This document shows, piece by piece, positions 26,002 to 34,626 of a DNA stretch of 48,117 bases. Location of the stretch: contig JAFMHN010000009.1 in assembly GCA_017854485.1 (NCBI GenBank), positions 1 through 48,117 of the forward strand. The letters are read 5' to 3'. The notes below the pieces were generated by a model, which saw only the letters and a list, made by a program, of their open reading frames with translations, was not told the DNA's origin and searched no databases. The position numbers were made by a program, and so were the translations under genes. Numbering within the stretch: the first letter of the stretch is position 1; each line of letters starts with the position of its first letter. This DNA is from Aquiluna sp. Lineage in GTDB: Bacteria; Actinomycetota; Actinomycetes; Actinomycetales; Microbacteriaceae.

Positions 26002-26528
26002 GCATTAGAGATGACTTCAAAGCTGGACTCGAGCGAGATCCGGCCACTTTAAGTGCCTGGGAGCTGTTCTTCACCTCCCCCGGGCTTCACGCAATTTGGA
26101 TCTATCGAATCGCTCATAGACTGTGGCGCCTAAAACTAAGAACGCTTTCACGCATGGTTTCCAACTATGCCAAGTTCTTTACAGCCATTGAGATTCACCC
26201 CGGAGCCACTATCGGCAACCGCTTGGTAATTGACCATGGAGTCGGAGTGGTGATTGGCGAGACTGCAGTGATCGGCGATGACGTGTTGATTTACCACGGG
26301 GTTACCCTCGGTGGCAAGACGCTGGACCCAGTCAAGCGCCACCCCACAGTTGGTGACAGGGTGATTATTGGCGCAGGTGCAAAACTGATCGGAAACATAA
26401 CCATCGGTAATGACTGCGCAGTGGGAGCAAATGCGGTTGTGACCAAGCCGATGCCGGCAGGGACCGTTGCGGTTGGCGTGAATGCCAGGCTGCTAAACAT
26501 GACCGGCGACGATTTTTATCTGATCTAG
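25998..26528 (+). CDS. cysE: Serine O-acetyltransferase
   Basis: A 176-residue hexapeptide-repeat acetyltransferase that activates serine for cysteine synthesis. The left-handed beta-helix contains HPGATIG, the catalytic segment DHGVGVVIGET with H80, and HGVTLGG with H100. The short N-terminal helical domain is the form common in actinobacteria and Gram-positives. The TTG start overlaps the cysK stop as TTGA. The C-terminal tail ends in ...NMTGDDFYLI; a terminal Ile is what cysteine-synthase complex formation with CysK requires, so the two may bind each other. Confidence 0.93.
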   Translation: MSIRDDFKAGLERDPATLSAWELFFTSPGLHAIWIYRIAHRLWRLKLRTLSRMVSNYAKFFTAIEIHPGATIGNRLVIDHGVGVVIGETAVIGDDVLIYHGVTLGGKTLDPVKRHPTVGDRVIIGAGAKLIGNITIGNDCAVGANAVVTKPMPAGTVAVGVNARLLNMTGDDFYLI

Positions 26529-26537
26529 TTCTGTCCC

Positions 26538-26903
26538 TCAACCCCTGCTGGCTTTTTCGGCAAGTAACTTACGCTTCTCAGCAACCAGTTTCTCCACTAG
26601 CTGTAGTGGGATTCTGTGGTCGAAGCTGAACTGAAATCCACCCTTGGAGCACCTGTATTGCCCAAGCTCGCCAAGGGTGTTTGTGATCACAATCGAGCTG
26701 TGTGGAAAATAGCTCAGATGGTTCTTGAAGCAGGCGTAGCCGGCCAGCACCTTTCCGTCTTCAATCACCGCTGGCATGCCGTAGGAGATGCCCTCCTCGG
26801 CCGCTGGGACTAGCTGCAGCAGTTTGGATCTGAGATCGTCCAAACCGGCCCGTTGCTCCGCGCTGAACTGGCTTAGGTATAGATCAACGTCCCTGGATGA
26901 CAT
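26538..26903 (-). CDS. DUF1801 (YdhG-like) family protein
   Basis: A 121-residue protein with the DUF1801/YdhG-type pattern: an N-terminal helix pair (VDLYLSQFSAEQRAGLDDLRS), the EEGISYGMPAV turn, a central hydrophobic segment with FKNHLSYFPHS, and a C-terminal helix. Its biochemical role is unknown. On the minus strand TAGCAT ends six bases before the ATG, so translation is probably leaderless. It is separated from cysE by only nine bases, tail to tail. Confidence 0.85.
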   Translation of the reverse strand: MSSRDVDLYLSQFSAEQRAGLDDLRSKLLQLVPAAEEGISYGMPAVIEDGKVLAGYACFKNHLSYFPHSSIVITNTLGELGQYRCSKGGFQFSFDHRIPLQLVEKLVAEKRKLLAEKASRG

Positions 26904-26909
26904 GCCTAA

Positions 26910-26915
26910 ATGCTA
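26910..26915 (-). promoter_or_regulatory. -10 box of the DUF1801 gene (leaderless)
   Basis: On the minus strand this is TAGCAT followed by TTAGGC and the ATG at 26903. Confidence 0.5.
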
Positions 26916-27812
26916 TCCAGCAGTTTCGGGTATGTCCCGTTTTCGCTCTGTGCCGCCGGCCAAATAGAGGCCGACCGCGATCAGCGGCAGGCCAACTGCT
27001 AAACCAGTTGTGATTGGCTCAGCCAAAAAGATAATGCCCAGAGACAGCGCTACCGCAGTGTTCACGTAGGTAATTAGGGTTGCCTTGACCGGACCGACTT
27101 CCTTGATTAGCTGGAAGAAGATCACGAAGGCCAAGGCGGAACAAACTAGACCCAGCACCACCAGCGCCAAGATGGACTTGGCTGAAGCGTCAGAGAATTC
27201 TGGGGCGAAATTCGGAAGCGAAAAAGGTGCGTAGATTGTGGCGACAAGCGCCATGCTCACGCCAATCACGGATGCGCTTGGAACCTCCTGGAGCTTCCGG
27301 TTGGCAATGATCGGCGCTATCGAATAGCCAACAGCCGCGAGCACAACCATCAGCACATACAGCGGGTTGACAGCTCCCAAAAATGAATCAATTCCAACCA
27401 GCGCCGCGACACCAATAAAGCCGATAACCATCCCGGTCAAAGACCTGGGACGAAGTGCCTTACGGTCCTTTAGGAAAATTGCCAGCACTGCAACCGCGAA
27501 AAATGGCACGGTCGCAATCAAGAGACCGGCCAACCCTGAGGATATGTGCTTCTCGCTCTCGGTGATCAAAAACCAAGGCCCAACCATTTCAATCAGCGCA
27601 AACAATGCCACGTAACGCCAGGCACGAAGTGCCTTTATCAGGCCGCCGGTGATTGCCGCATAGGGAATCAAGACCAGGGCACCCAAGAAGGTTCTGGCAA
27701 AGACGATTGTTGGAGTTGAGAAGCTCTCTAGAGCGAGTGCGATAAAGAAGTAAGGGAGGCCCCAGAATAGGCCAGCCAGCGAGAACAGAACCAAACCTCT
27801 AGACGACACCAC
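26913..27812 (-). CDS. EamA/DMT superfamily transporter
   Basis: A 299-residue membrane protein with about ten hydrophobic helices arranged as two EamA repeats (about 5-140 and 150-285). Family members usually export amino acids or other metabolites; the substrate here is unknown. Two adjacent GTG codons (27812 and 27809) can start it. The minus-strand box TACCAT ends six bases before the second one, which may therefore be the true leaderless start. The gene diverges from a nitroreductase gene with a 54-bp gap. Confidence 0.85.
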   Translation of the reverse strand: MVSSRGLVLFSLAGLFWGLPYFFIALALESFSTPTIVFARTFLGALVLIPYAAITGGLIKALRAWRYVALFALIEMVGPWFLITESEKHISSGLAGLLIATVPFFAVAVLAIFLKDRKALRPRSLTGMVIGFIGVAALVGIDSFLGAVNPLYVLMVVLAAVGYSIAPIIANRKLQEVPSASVIGVSMALVATIYAPFSLPNFAPEFSDASAKSILALVVLGLVCSALAFVIFFQLIKEVGPVKATLITYVNTAVALSLGIIFLAEPITTGLAVGLPLIAVGLYLAGGTERKRDIPETAG

Positions 27813-27815
27813 CCA

Positions 27816-27821
27816 ATGGTA
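27816..27821 (-). promoter_or_regulatory. -10 box of the EamA transporter gene
   Basis: On the minus strand this is TACCAT. It lies three bases before the GTG at 27812 and six before the GTG at 27809; the latter spacing is the one seen at other leaderless genes here. Confidence 0.4.
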
Positions 27822-27850
27822 GTGCCCAGAAGGACTAATAACTAACCATC

Positions 27851-27856
27851 TAGAGT
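27851..27856 (+). promoter_or_regulatory. -10 box of the nitroreductase gene
   Basis: TAGAGT lies ten bases before the ATG at 27867. No Shine-Dalgarno is present, so the leader is absent or only a few bases long. Confidence 0.4.
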
Positions 27857-27866
27857 TGTAAAAACT

Positions 27867-28466
27867 ATGACCTCTTCACCATTAGAAAAACCAGCCCACA
27901 CCACAGCCGACCTGCACCCATTAGTGGCTGGCCGCTGGAGTCCGAGAATCTTTGATTCGAGCTACGCGCTCACCGACTCCCAAGCCATCAGCCTTGGTGA
28001 GGCCTTCCGCTGGAGCCCATCATCTTCCAACCAGCAACCGTGGCATGTAGTGATTCTGAGATCAGGCACCAGCCTGTTTGATGAGATCTCTGAATCTGGG
28101 CTGGGTGGCTTTAACCAGGCCTGGGCGCCAAAATCTTCTGCCTATGCCGTATTGCTTGCGGATCAGTTATTTGAAGACAAACCAAGAAACCAGGCGTCCA
28201 CCTTTTTCGATGTTGGTCTGGCGGCCAGTCAGCTTGTTACTCAAACCGAAGCGATGGGGCTCAGGGCTCACTACATGGGGGGCATAAACCCCGAAGCAGT
28301 AGCTCAGACAGTCGGAGCTAAGAATCAGGACGTAATCTGCGTTATTGCAATCGGCAAGCAGGGCACCCTGGAAAACCAAAGTGCCGAGCTAGTCGAGCGT
28401 GAGCAGCAGGAACGAACCCGAAAAGAGCCTGGCGAAGTCTATTCAATAGACTCCAAGGCCAACTAG
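27867..28466 (+). CDS. Nitroreductase family protein
   Basis: A 199-residue FMN-dependent oxidoreductase of the nitroreductase fold. The N-terminal GRWSPRIFDSS (22-32) and FRWSPSSSNQQPWHVVILRSG carry the FMN-phosphate contacts. FFDVGLAASQLVTQTEAMGL is the central helix and GINPEAVAQTVG the late loop. The true substrate is unknown. Its stop TAG and the typA stop share the tetranucleotide CTAG (28463-28466). Confidence 0.9.
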   Translation: MTSSPLEKPAHTTADLHPLVAGRWSPRIFDSSYALTDSQAISLGEAFRWSPSSSNQQPWHVVILRSGTSLFDEISESGLGGFNQAWAPKSSAYAVLLADQLFEDKPRNQASTFFDVGLAASQLVTQTEAMGLRAHYMGGINPEAVAQTVGAKNQDVICVIAIGKQGTLENQSAELVEREQQERTRKEPGEVYSIDSKAN

Positions 28467-30370
28467 TTCTCGGACGCGCGCTTCCTGGCAGACGCTTGGC
28501 GGGCACGGACGTTGGCATCCAGCTCGAGCTTACGAATTCGAATTGCATCAGGGGTAACCTCAACACACTCGTCCTCGCGTGCAAACTCAAGGCACTCCTC
28601 CAGCGAAAGCTTCTTCGGAGGAGTTAGGCCAACAAAGTTGTCAGCAGAAGCAGCACGCATGTTAGTTAGCTGCTTTTCCTTCGTGATGTTGATGTCCATG
28701 TCATCAGCCCTGGAGTTCTCCCCCACGACCATTCCGGCGTAAACCTCGCTGGTTGGCTCGACAAAGAACGCGCCGCGCTCTTGGAGAGCGATCATGGCAA
28801 ACGGAGTTGCAACACCGGCACGGTCTGCAACCATCGAACCGTTCTGGCGAGTGGTGATTGACCCAAACCATGGCTCGTAACCGGCAGCCAGGGCGTTGGC
28901 AATACCGGCGCCCTTAGTTGTGGTCAGGAACTCAGTTCTAAAGCCAATTAGTCCACGGGATGGAACCTTGAATTCGATTCGCACCCAGCCGGTGCCGTTG
29001 TTGGTCATGTTGACCATTCGACCCTTGCGGGCGGCCAACAGCTGCGTCACAGCTCCCAGGAACTCCTCTGGGGTATCAATGGTCAAATCTTCAACCGGCT
29101 CGTGAACCTTGCCGTCGATCTTCTTGGTTACCACCTGCGGCTTGCCGACAGTCAGCTCGTAACCCTCGCGACGCATCTGCTCAACCAAAATCGCCAAAGC
29201 AAGTTCGCCTCGACCCTGAACTTCCCATGCGTCTGGACGTTCGGTTGGAAGCACCTGAATTGAGACGTTACCGATTAGTTCGCGATCAAGTCGGTCTTTC
29301 ACCAAACGAGCGGTTATTTTCGCGCCCTTTACTCGGCCAGCCATTGGTGAGGTGTTGATTCCAACAGTCATAGAGATAGCAGGGTCGTCAACTTTAATCA
29401 GCGGCAGTGGTCGAACATCATTTGGGTCACAAAGTGATTCACCAATGGTGATGTCTTCAATTCCAGCAACAGCGACGATATCTCCCGGGCCAGCCTTTTC
29501 AATTGGCAATCGCTCCAGAGCCTTGGTTCCAAGCAGCTCGGTAATCTTCACATTCTGCGTGGTGCCATCCTGGCGCACCCAAGCAACAGTCTGACCCTTT
29601 TTGATCTCGCCATTGAAGATTCTCAGCAACGCCAGGCGTCCAAGGAATGGGGATGCATCCAGGTTAGTAACGTGAGCCTGCAGTGGCGCACCCTCTTCGT
29701 AGGAAGGGGCTGGGATGTATTTCAGGATCGCCTCGAATAGTGGCTCTAGGTCCTCTGAGTCTGGAAGCTCGCCATCATTAGGTTTGTTTAGTGATGCTCG
29801 ACCAGCTCGGCCGGACGCGTAAATAACGGGTAGGTCCAAGATTGCGTCTACATCCAAATCTGGCACGGTGTCGTTGAGGTCCGAAGCAAGACCCAACAGT
29901 AGGTCATGGCTTTCTTCAACTACCTCATCGATTCGGGCGTCAGGTCGGTCGGTCTTGTTGACAAGCAGCACCACTGGCAGCCTTGCTTCCAATGCCTTGC
30001 GAAGCACAAACCTGGTCTGTGGCAATGGGCCTTCAGATGCGTCCACTAGCAACAGCACTCCGTCAACCATGGACAATCCACGCTCGACCTCGCCACCGAA
30101 GTCAGCGTGACCTGGGGTGTCGATAACGTTCAGGACGATTGACTCACCCTTGGCGGCAGGACCCTCATAGCGAACCGCGGTGTTCTTGGCAAGGATGGTA
30201 ATTCCCTTTTCGCGCTCTAGGTCACCTGAGTCCATAACGCGCTCATCAACAGTGCCGTGCGTCGCAAAGGAATTGGTTTGGCGCAACATGGCGTCAACCA
30301 AAGTTGTCTTGCCATGGTCAACGTGTGCAACGATCGCTAGATTTCTAAGCGCGCTGTTTTGCTTTTTCAT
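28463..30370 (-). CDS. typA: Ribosome-associated GTPase TypA/BipA
   Basis: A 635-residue translational GTPase. The G domain starts with NLAIVAHVDHGKTTLVDAML (G1), followed by DTPGHADFGGEVERGL (G3) and NKTDRPDAR (G4). Beta-barrel domain II, the EF-G-like domains III and V, and the BipA-specific C-terminal domain follow. It acts in ribosome assembly and stress adaptation. The ATG has AAGG six bases upstream. It is divergent from a P-loop kinase gene, with a short AT-rich gap. Confidence 0.95.
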   Translation of the reverse strand: MKKQNSALRNLAIVAHVDHGKTTLVDAMLRQTNSFATHGTVDERVMDSGDLEREKGITILAKNTAVRYEGPAAKGESIVLNVIDTPGHADFGGEVERGLSMVDGVLLLVDASEGPLPQTRFVLRKALEARLPVVLLVNKTDRPDARIDEVVEESHDLLLGLASDLNDTVPDLDVDAILDLPVIYASGRAGRASLNKPNDGELPDSEDLEPLFEAILKYIPAPSYEEGAPLQAHVTNLDASPFLGRLALLRIFNGEIKKGQTVAWVRQDGTTQNVKITELLGTKALERLPIEKAGPGDIVAVAGIEDITIGESLCDPNDVRPLPLIKVDDPAISMTVGINTSPMAGRVKGAKITARLVKDRLDRELIGNVSIQVLPTERPDAWEVQGRGELALAILVEQMRREGYELTVGKPQVVTKKIDGKVHEPVEDLTIDTPEEFLGAVTQLLAARKGRMVNMTNNGTGWVRIEFKVPSRGLIGFRTEFLTTTKGAGIANALAAGYEPWFGSITTRQNGSMVADRAGVATPFAMIALQERGAFFVEPTSEVYAGMVVGENSRADDMDINITKEKQLTNMRAASADNFVGLTPPKKLSLEECLEFAREDECVEVTPDAIRIRKLELDANVRARQASARKRASEN

Positions 30371-30436
30371 AAAAAACCTTGGGGTAAATAAATAGAGGAG
30401 GCTGATGCAGCCTCCACAAGTCTATTGGCAAGCGCC

Positions 30437-30442
30437 TAAACT
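30437..30442 (+). promoter_or_regulatory. -10 box of the P-loop kinase gene (leaderless)
   Basis: TAAACT is followed by TTGGGGT and the ATG at 30450. The same TAAACT box with the same seven-base spacing precedes ychF on the other strand. Confidence 0.45.
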
Positions 30443-30449
30443 TTGGGGT

Positions 30450-31046
30450 ATGCCCGCAAAAATACTTGATGTCGCAAAGGGGCTTGAATTTGCGGTCAGA
30501 GCCTGTGAAGAGCTTCTAGATAAACATAATTCACCGGTTGTGCTGATAGATGGCAGGGCCGGGAGCGGCAAAACACATTTTGCAAAAGCTCTCAGCGAGA
30601 GAATATTTCAGTCACAGCGCCAACTTCCAAAGCTGATTCAAATGGACGACATCTATCCCGGTTGGGACGGATTGCGAGCTGGTGCGCAGTATCTAAATCA
30701 ACAGATATTGACACCGATAACACAGGGCCAAGCCGCCTCTTGGCAAATCTGGAACTGGGATGTTGGCCAACGCGGTGCTCCAACCGAGCCTGCCAATGGC
30801 TGGCGCAGCTTTGAAGGCGGCAACCTGGTGATTGTCGAGGGCTGCGGCTCGCTTTCAAAGGCCGCCCGCGATTTAGCGGCGCTTTGTATTTGGGTTGAGA
30901 GCGATGCGCCCATCCGGAAACAGCGATACAGCGAACGTGATAACGGCATCTTCGACGAGTTTTATCTAGCCTGGTCTATCCAGGAAGATGAGTTCTACCA
31001 AGCCGAGTCGAGCCAAGAATTGGCCGACCTAATTGTTTCTAACTAA
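30450..31046 (+). CDS. P-loop kinase-like ATP-binding protein (uridine-kinase-like)
   Basis: A 198-residue P-loop protein. Walker A is GRAGSGKT (35-42), followed by the actinobacterial segment MDDIYPGWDGLRAG. A Walker-B-like strand LVIVEGCGSL comes later, then an arginine-rich lid (PIRKQRYSERD). It resembles the uridine kinase/phosphoribulokinase fold, but the substrate is unknown. The ATG at 30450 has a TAAACT box seven bases before it. An in-frame ATG at 30405 has AGGAGG only three bases upstream and would add 15 residues without visible homology. Its TAA shares CTAA with the convergent DedA gene. Confidence 0.75.
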   Translation: MPAKILDVAKGLEFAVRACEELLDKHNSPVVLIDGRAGSGKTHFAKALSERIFQSQRQLPKLIQMDDIYPGWDGLRAGAQYLNQQILTPITQGQAASWQIWNWDVGQRGAPTEPANGWRSFEGGNLVIVEGCGSLSKAARDLAALCIWVESDAPIRKQRYSERDNGIFDEFYLAWSIQEDEFYQAESSQELADLIVSN

Positions 31047-31678
31047 ACCCGGTTCGCGCGCCAGGTTCGGATACCGGCAATCACGCTCATGGTGATTACG
31101 ACAATTGCAATCACATAGACCGCTGATCGAACTGCTGGAATCGAATAGGTGAAGTAGCCGGCAAGAGTCAGCCCACAGCCCCAGAGAGTCGCACCAACGG
31201 CATTGGCGCTGAAGAACTTGTAGTAATTCATCTTGCTGATTCCAGCCAACGCCGGAATGATAACTCGACCCCAGGGCACAAATCTGGCAACCACAATCGA
31301 CCACCAGCCATAGCGCTCATAGAACTGGTCTGAGCGAACTATTGCCCTTTGCAACCACTTGCCCTGGCGCTTGTCGAGATAGGGCCTACCAAAGTGCCGT
31401 CCAAGGGTGTATCCAACCTGATCACCCAACCAGGCGGCGATTCCAACGCCGATGACCATAACAAAAATGTTGATGCTGTCTTGGTGCGCCGCTGCCACCA
31501 GGCCTGCGGCAAAGACTAGAGAGTCGCCTGTAATAAAGGGGATGAATGCACCAATAAACAGGCCGGTCCCGGCAAAAACTAAGCCGAAGACAGCCGCATA
31601 AAAAAGATACGGGCCAATAACGTCAAACCAACCAATGATGTCGTCAGAAACTGACAGCCGAATAGTTGGGGAAATCAC
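31043..31678 (-). CDS. DedA family membrane protein
   Basis: A 211-residue membrane protein of the DedA/SNARE-associated (VTT) family, with five to six hydrophobic segments. The signature FYERYGWWSIVVARFVPWGRVIIPALAG is complete, including the glycine and arginine residues typical of the family. Bacterial DedA proteins act as lipid (undecaprenyl phosphate or phospholipid) flippases or in membrane homeostasis. The GTG start has TAGACT seven bases upstream on the minus strand, so it is probably leaderless and has its own promoter after ychF. Confidence 0.9.
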   Translation of the reverse strand: MISPTIRLSVSDDIIGWFDVIGPYLFYAAVFGLVFAGTGLFIGAFIPFITGDSLVFAAGLVAAAHQDSINIFVMVIGVGIAAWLGDQVGYTLGRHFGRPYLDKRQGKWLQRAIVRSDQFYERYGWWSIVVARFVPWGRVIIPALAGISKMNYYKFFSANAVGATLWGCGLTLAGYFTYSIPAVRSAVYVIAIVVITMSVIAGIRTWRANRV

Positions 31679-31685
31679 GCTCTAA

Positions 31686-31691
31686 AGTCTA
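31686..31691 (-). promoter_or_regulatory. -10 box of the DedA gene (leaderless)
   Basis: On the minus strand this is TAGACT, followed by TTAGAGC and the GTG at 31678. Confidence 0.5.
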
Positions 31692-31696
31692 AGCGA

Positions 31697-32770
31697 CTAA
31701 ACGTTAAACCTGAACTCCACGACGTCACCGTCCTGCATCGTGTAGTCCTTGCCCTCAATGCGGGCCTTCCCGAGCGCTTTTGCTTGTGCCATTGAGCCCG
31801 CGCTATCCAAGTCGGCAAAGGAAACAACCTCGGCTTTGATGAAGCCTTTTTCAAAATCGGTGTGGATTACACCCGCGGCTTGCGGAGCCTTAGCACCAAC
31901 TGGAATAGTCCAGGCCCTGGATTCTTTTGGCCCTGCGGTCAAATAGGTCTGGAGGCCCAGCGTTGCAAATCCGATTCTTGCTAGTTGATCCAGGCCAGAT
32001 TCATTTTGCCCCAGAGAGGCAAGCAGCTCCGCTGCCTCCTCTTTGTCCAGGTCAATCAACTCTGATTCAACTTTGGCGTCAAGAAAAACCGCCTCGGCTG
32101 GCTTCACCAGATCTGCAAGTTCCTGCATTTTGGCGCTGTCAGTCAGAACTCCCTCATCAACATTGAAGACAAACAGAATCGGCTTTGCAGTCAAAAGCCC
32201 AAGCTCACGAATTGGCTCCAGGTCGATCTCCACCAGGGAAAGCGGCTTGCCGTCGTTCAAAAACGCAATGGCTTGGTCAACAACCTCGAGCACCTTGGGG
32301 TCGGCCTTTTTGCCCTTGACTTCTTTTTCTAGCCTCGGGCGTGCCTTCTCGAGGGTTTGCATGTCAGCAAGAATCAATTCGGTGTTGATGGTCTCGATGT
32401 CGCCACCCGCATCCACCTTTCCATCAACGTGGATTACGTCGCTGTCAGCGAAACCGCGAACGACTTGGGCGATGGCATCAGCCTCTCGGATGTTTGCCAG
32501 AAACTGATTTCCAAGGCCTTCGCCTTCGGATGCTCCTCGCACGATGCCCGCGATGTCAACGAACGAAACCGCCGCAGGCAGGATTTTCTCCGAGCCAAAT
32601 ATTTCGGCAAGACGCGTTAACCGGGCATCTGGCAGATTCACAACCCCAATGTTTGGCTCGATGGTTGCGAACGGGTAGTTCGCTGCCAAAACATTGTTTT
32701 TAGTGAGTGCGTTGAAGAGGGTGGACTTACCAACATTGGGTAAGCCGACGATTCCGATAGTTAGGGCCAC
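31697..32770 (-). CDS. ychF: Ribosome-binding ATPase YchF (OLA1/Obg family)
   Basis: A 357-residue P-loop protein. The N-terminus has GIVGLPNVGKSTLFNALT (G1) and NYPFATIEPNIGVV, followed by the DIAGIVRGASEGEGLGNQFL G3 region. The FNVDE at the G4 position (instead of NKxD) explains its ATP preference. A coiled-coil insertion and the C-terminal TGS domain (KDYTMQDGDVVEFRFNV) complete it. It acts on ribosomes and in oxidative-stress control. The GTG start has TAAACT seven bases upstream on the minus strand. It is head-to-head with an exonuclease gene. Confidence 0.95.
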   Translation of the reverse strand: MALTIGIVGLPNVGKSTLFNALTKNNVLAANYPFATIEPNIGVVNLPDARLTRLAEIFGSEKILPAAVSFVDIAGIVRGASEGEGLGNQFLANIREADAIAQVVRGFADSDVIHVDGKVDAGGDIETINTELILADMQTLEKARPRLEKEVKGKKADPKVLEVVDQAIAFLNDGKPLSLVEIDLEPIRELGLLTAKPILFVFNVDEGVLTDSAKMQELADLVKPAEAVFLDAKVESELIDLDKEEAAELLASLGQNESGLDQLARIGFATLGLQTYLTAGPKESRAWTIPVGAKAPQAAGVIHTDFEKGFIKAEVVSFADLDSAGSMAQAKALGKARIEGKDYTMQDGDVVEFRFNV

Positions 32771-32777
32771 GTGCGAA

Positions 32778-32783
32778 AGTTTA
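32778..32783 (-). promoter_or_regulatory. -10 box of ychF (leaderless)
   Basis: On the minus strand this is TAAACT followed by TTCGCAC and the GTG at 32770. It lies only six bases from the -10 box of the divergent exonuclease gene. Confidence 0.5.
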
Positions 32784-32789
32784 TTGGTT

Positions 32790-32795
32790 CATAAT
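32790..32795 (+). promoter_or_regulatory. -10 box of the exonuclease gene (leaderless)
   Basis: CATAAT (five of six matches to TATAAT) is followed by TGTTTC and a GTG at 32802. Confidence 0.5.
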
Positions 32796-32801
32796 TGTTT
32801 C

Positions 32802-33371
32802 GTGGCCATGGAATTCATAAGTATTGACTTTGAGACGGCCAATTCCTCTCCGGCATCACCCTGCGCAGTTGGTTTGGTGAGGGTTTCACAGGGTCAAATA
32901 ACGGAGTCGCTTTCAATGTTATTTCGACCGCCATACCCTCATAACTGGTTCCACGAAGGCAACATTCGGATTCATGGCATCAGGCCAGAGGATGTTTCAG
33001 ATGCTCCGGAATGGGAAGAAGTGCTGCCGGAACTGCTGCTTTTCACCGACGGACTTCCCCTTGTTGCCCACAACGCCTCGTTTGACATGTCTGTGCTTCG
33101 AAACAGTGCAGCAGCCATAAATTTCGACCTCCCGGCCCTGGGGTACGCCTGCACCCTGGCGATGGCCAGAAAGACATACAACCTCGAGAGCTACCGTTTG
33201 AACGCGGTTGCTTATGCCGTCGGCCATGAAGATTTTCAACATCACGATGCGCTCGCGGACTCCGACGCCTGCGCTCGTATCGCCCTAGACATGGCCGCAA
33301 GGCACGAGGTCGATTCACTGGAGGACCTGTTAATCAAGACCAAGCAGCGTTTGAAGCCTCTGGTTGTCTGA
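32802..33371 (+). CDS. DEDD-type 3'-5' exonuclease (DNA polymerase III epsilon-like)
   Basis: A 189-residue exonuclease-domain protein. Exo I is ISIDFETAN with the metal-binding Asp and Glu, Exo II is VAHNASFDMSVL, and Exo III is HDALADSDACARI, so the DEDDh set is present. It could proofread or trim DNA or RNA ends; the specific role is unknown. The GTG at 32802 has CATAAT six bases upstream; the ATG two codons later is the alternative start, and neither has a Shine-Dalgarno. It shares a tiny control region with ychF. Confidence 0.87.
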   Translation: MAMEFISIDFETANSSPASPCAVGLVRVSQGQITESLSMLFRPPYPHNWFHEGNIRIHGIRPEDVSDAPEWEEVLPELLLFTDGLPLVAHNASFDMSVLRNSAAAINFDLPALGYACTLAMARKTYNLESYRLNAVAYAVGHEDFQHHDALADSDACARIALDMAARHEVDSLEDLLIKTKQRLKPLVV

Positions 33372-33393
33372 ACCCACTGCAATACTTGGCACC

Positions 33394-34584
33394 ATGCAAG
33401 ATTCCATTTGGTTGATAGTTGTTACCCTCCTGATTGGTTCCGGGGCTGGATTCCTGATTGGGATGCTTTGGCAAAAAAACCGAACCCCGGCCACCGATTC
33501 TTCGCTGGCCGCAAAACTTGCCGGCCTCGAGGCAACCGAGCGCGAACTGCGGGCTCAACTAGCCAAATCTGAGCAAACGATATCGACTCAGGCTCAACAA
33601 ACGGACAAAGAAAACAAGATTTTGGTTCAGTTGGAGCCAGTGAAGCAGCAGCTTTTGCAAATGCAGGATGTGGTGCAGCGACTGGAAAAGGAACGAACCG
33701 AGCAATTCAGTTCCATCTCAGAACAGCTGCGCGCCTCAATTGAGACCGATGAGAACCTTAGAAAACAAACCCAGCAACTGTCTCAGGCGCTCAGTTCTAA
33801 CAGCCTTCGAGGCGTCTGGGGCGAGACCCAACTTCGGAAGCTGGTCGAACTTGCAGGGCTAATCAAACATGCGGATTTTGCCGAGCAAGCCACAATCAAG
33901 ACCGATAACGGCACCGGCAGGGCCGACATGGTTATCAACCTGCCCGGAGGAAAGTCGCTTGCGATTGACTCGAAGGTGCCGTTTAACTCCTACCAGGAGG
34001 CCAGCAGCATCAGCGAGCTGGCCGGCGGCGAAGAAGCCAACCGCAGGGCAATCCTTATCAAAGAGCACGTAGCTGCGGTTAGAAAGCACATCGATGATCT
34101 AGGCACCAAGGCCTATTGGAGCGGCCTTGATTCCTCGCCAGACTTTGTTATTTGTTTTGTGCCAAGCGAATCACTGTTGTCTGCGGCCCTGGACGCCGAC
34201 CCATCATTGATGGAGTATGCCTTCAAGAAAAACGTCGCGCTTTCCTCCCCCGTTTCGCTGTTCTCAGTGCTAAAGACCATCAACTACATTTGGCGCCAAA
34301 ATGCAGATGAGTCACAAGTGCGAGCAATGATTAAACTCGGCAAGGAGCTCTATGAGCGGGTCGGGAAGATTGCCGCCCTCGCGCAGGACCTTGGAAACAA
34401 GCTCACCTCAACCGTAAAGTCATACAACGCGTTTGTATCGAGCCTTGAATCCAGGATGCTGGTAACTGCCAGGAAGCTCAATGACCTGGACGAAAACGAG
34501 CTAGGGATTGACACCATTGTGGAGCCAAAGCAGCTTGATGATGCCCCAAGTGCTTTGACCTCCAAGGAGCTGTCAGAGGACTAA
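33394..34584 (+). CDS. rmuC: DNA recombination protein RmuC
   Basis: A 396-residue protein with one N-terminal transmembrane helix (about 5-25), a coiled coil (about 45-120) and the RmuC domain with RGVWGETQLRKLVELAGL, LAIDSKVPFNSYQEA and FVPSESLLSAALDAD. RmuC suppresses DNA inversions between short inverted repeats and has a predicted nuclease-like fold. I prefer the ATG at 33394; a TTG at 33364 inside the end of the exonuclease gene is in frame but adds a poorly conserved segment. AATACT lies seven bases before the ATG. Confidence 0.92.
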   Translation: MQDSIWLIVVTLLIGSGAGFLIGMLWQKNRTPATDSSLAAKLAGLEATERELRAQLAKSEQTISTQAQQTDKENKILVQLEPVKQQLLQMQDVVQRLEKERTEQFSSISEQLRASIETDENLRKQTQQLSQALSSNSLRGVWGETQLRKLVELAGLIKHADFAEQATIKTDNGTGRADMVINLPGGKSLAIDSKVPFNSYQEASSISELAGGEEANRRAILIKEHVAAVRKHIDDLGTKAYWSGLDSSPDFVICFVPSESLLSAALDADPSLMEYAFKKNVALSSPVSLFSVLKTINYIWRQNADESQVRAMIKLGKELYERVGKIAALAQDLGNKLTSTVKSYNAFVSSLESRMLVTARKLNDLDENELGIDTIVEPKQLDDAPSALTSKELSED

Positions 34585-34599
34585 TAAATCGTTTATCTG

Positions 34600-34605
34600 T
34601 ATAGT
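34600..34605 (+). promoter_or_regulatory. -10 box of the pfkB-fba operon
   Basis: TATAGT matches the consensus at five of six positions and would give a leader of about 65 bases containing the AAGGAG at 34666-34671. No good -35 box is visible, so an activator may be needed. Confidence 0.5.
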
Positions 34606-34626
34606 GTTTGTATCGCGCCTACAAAG

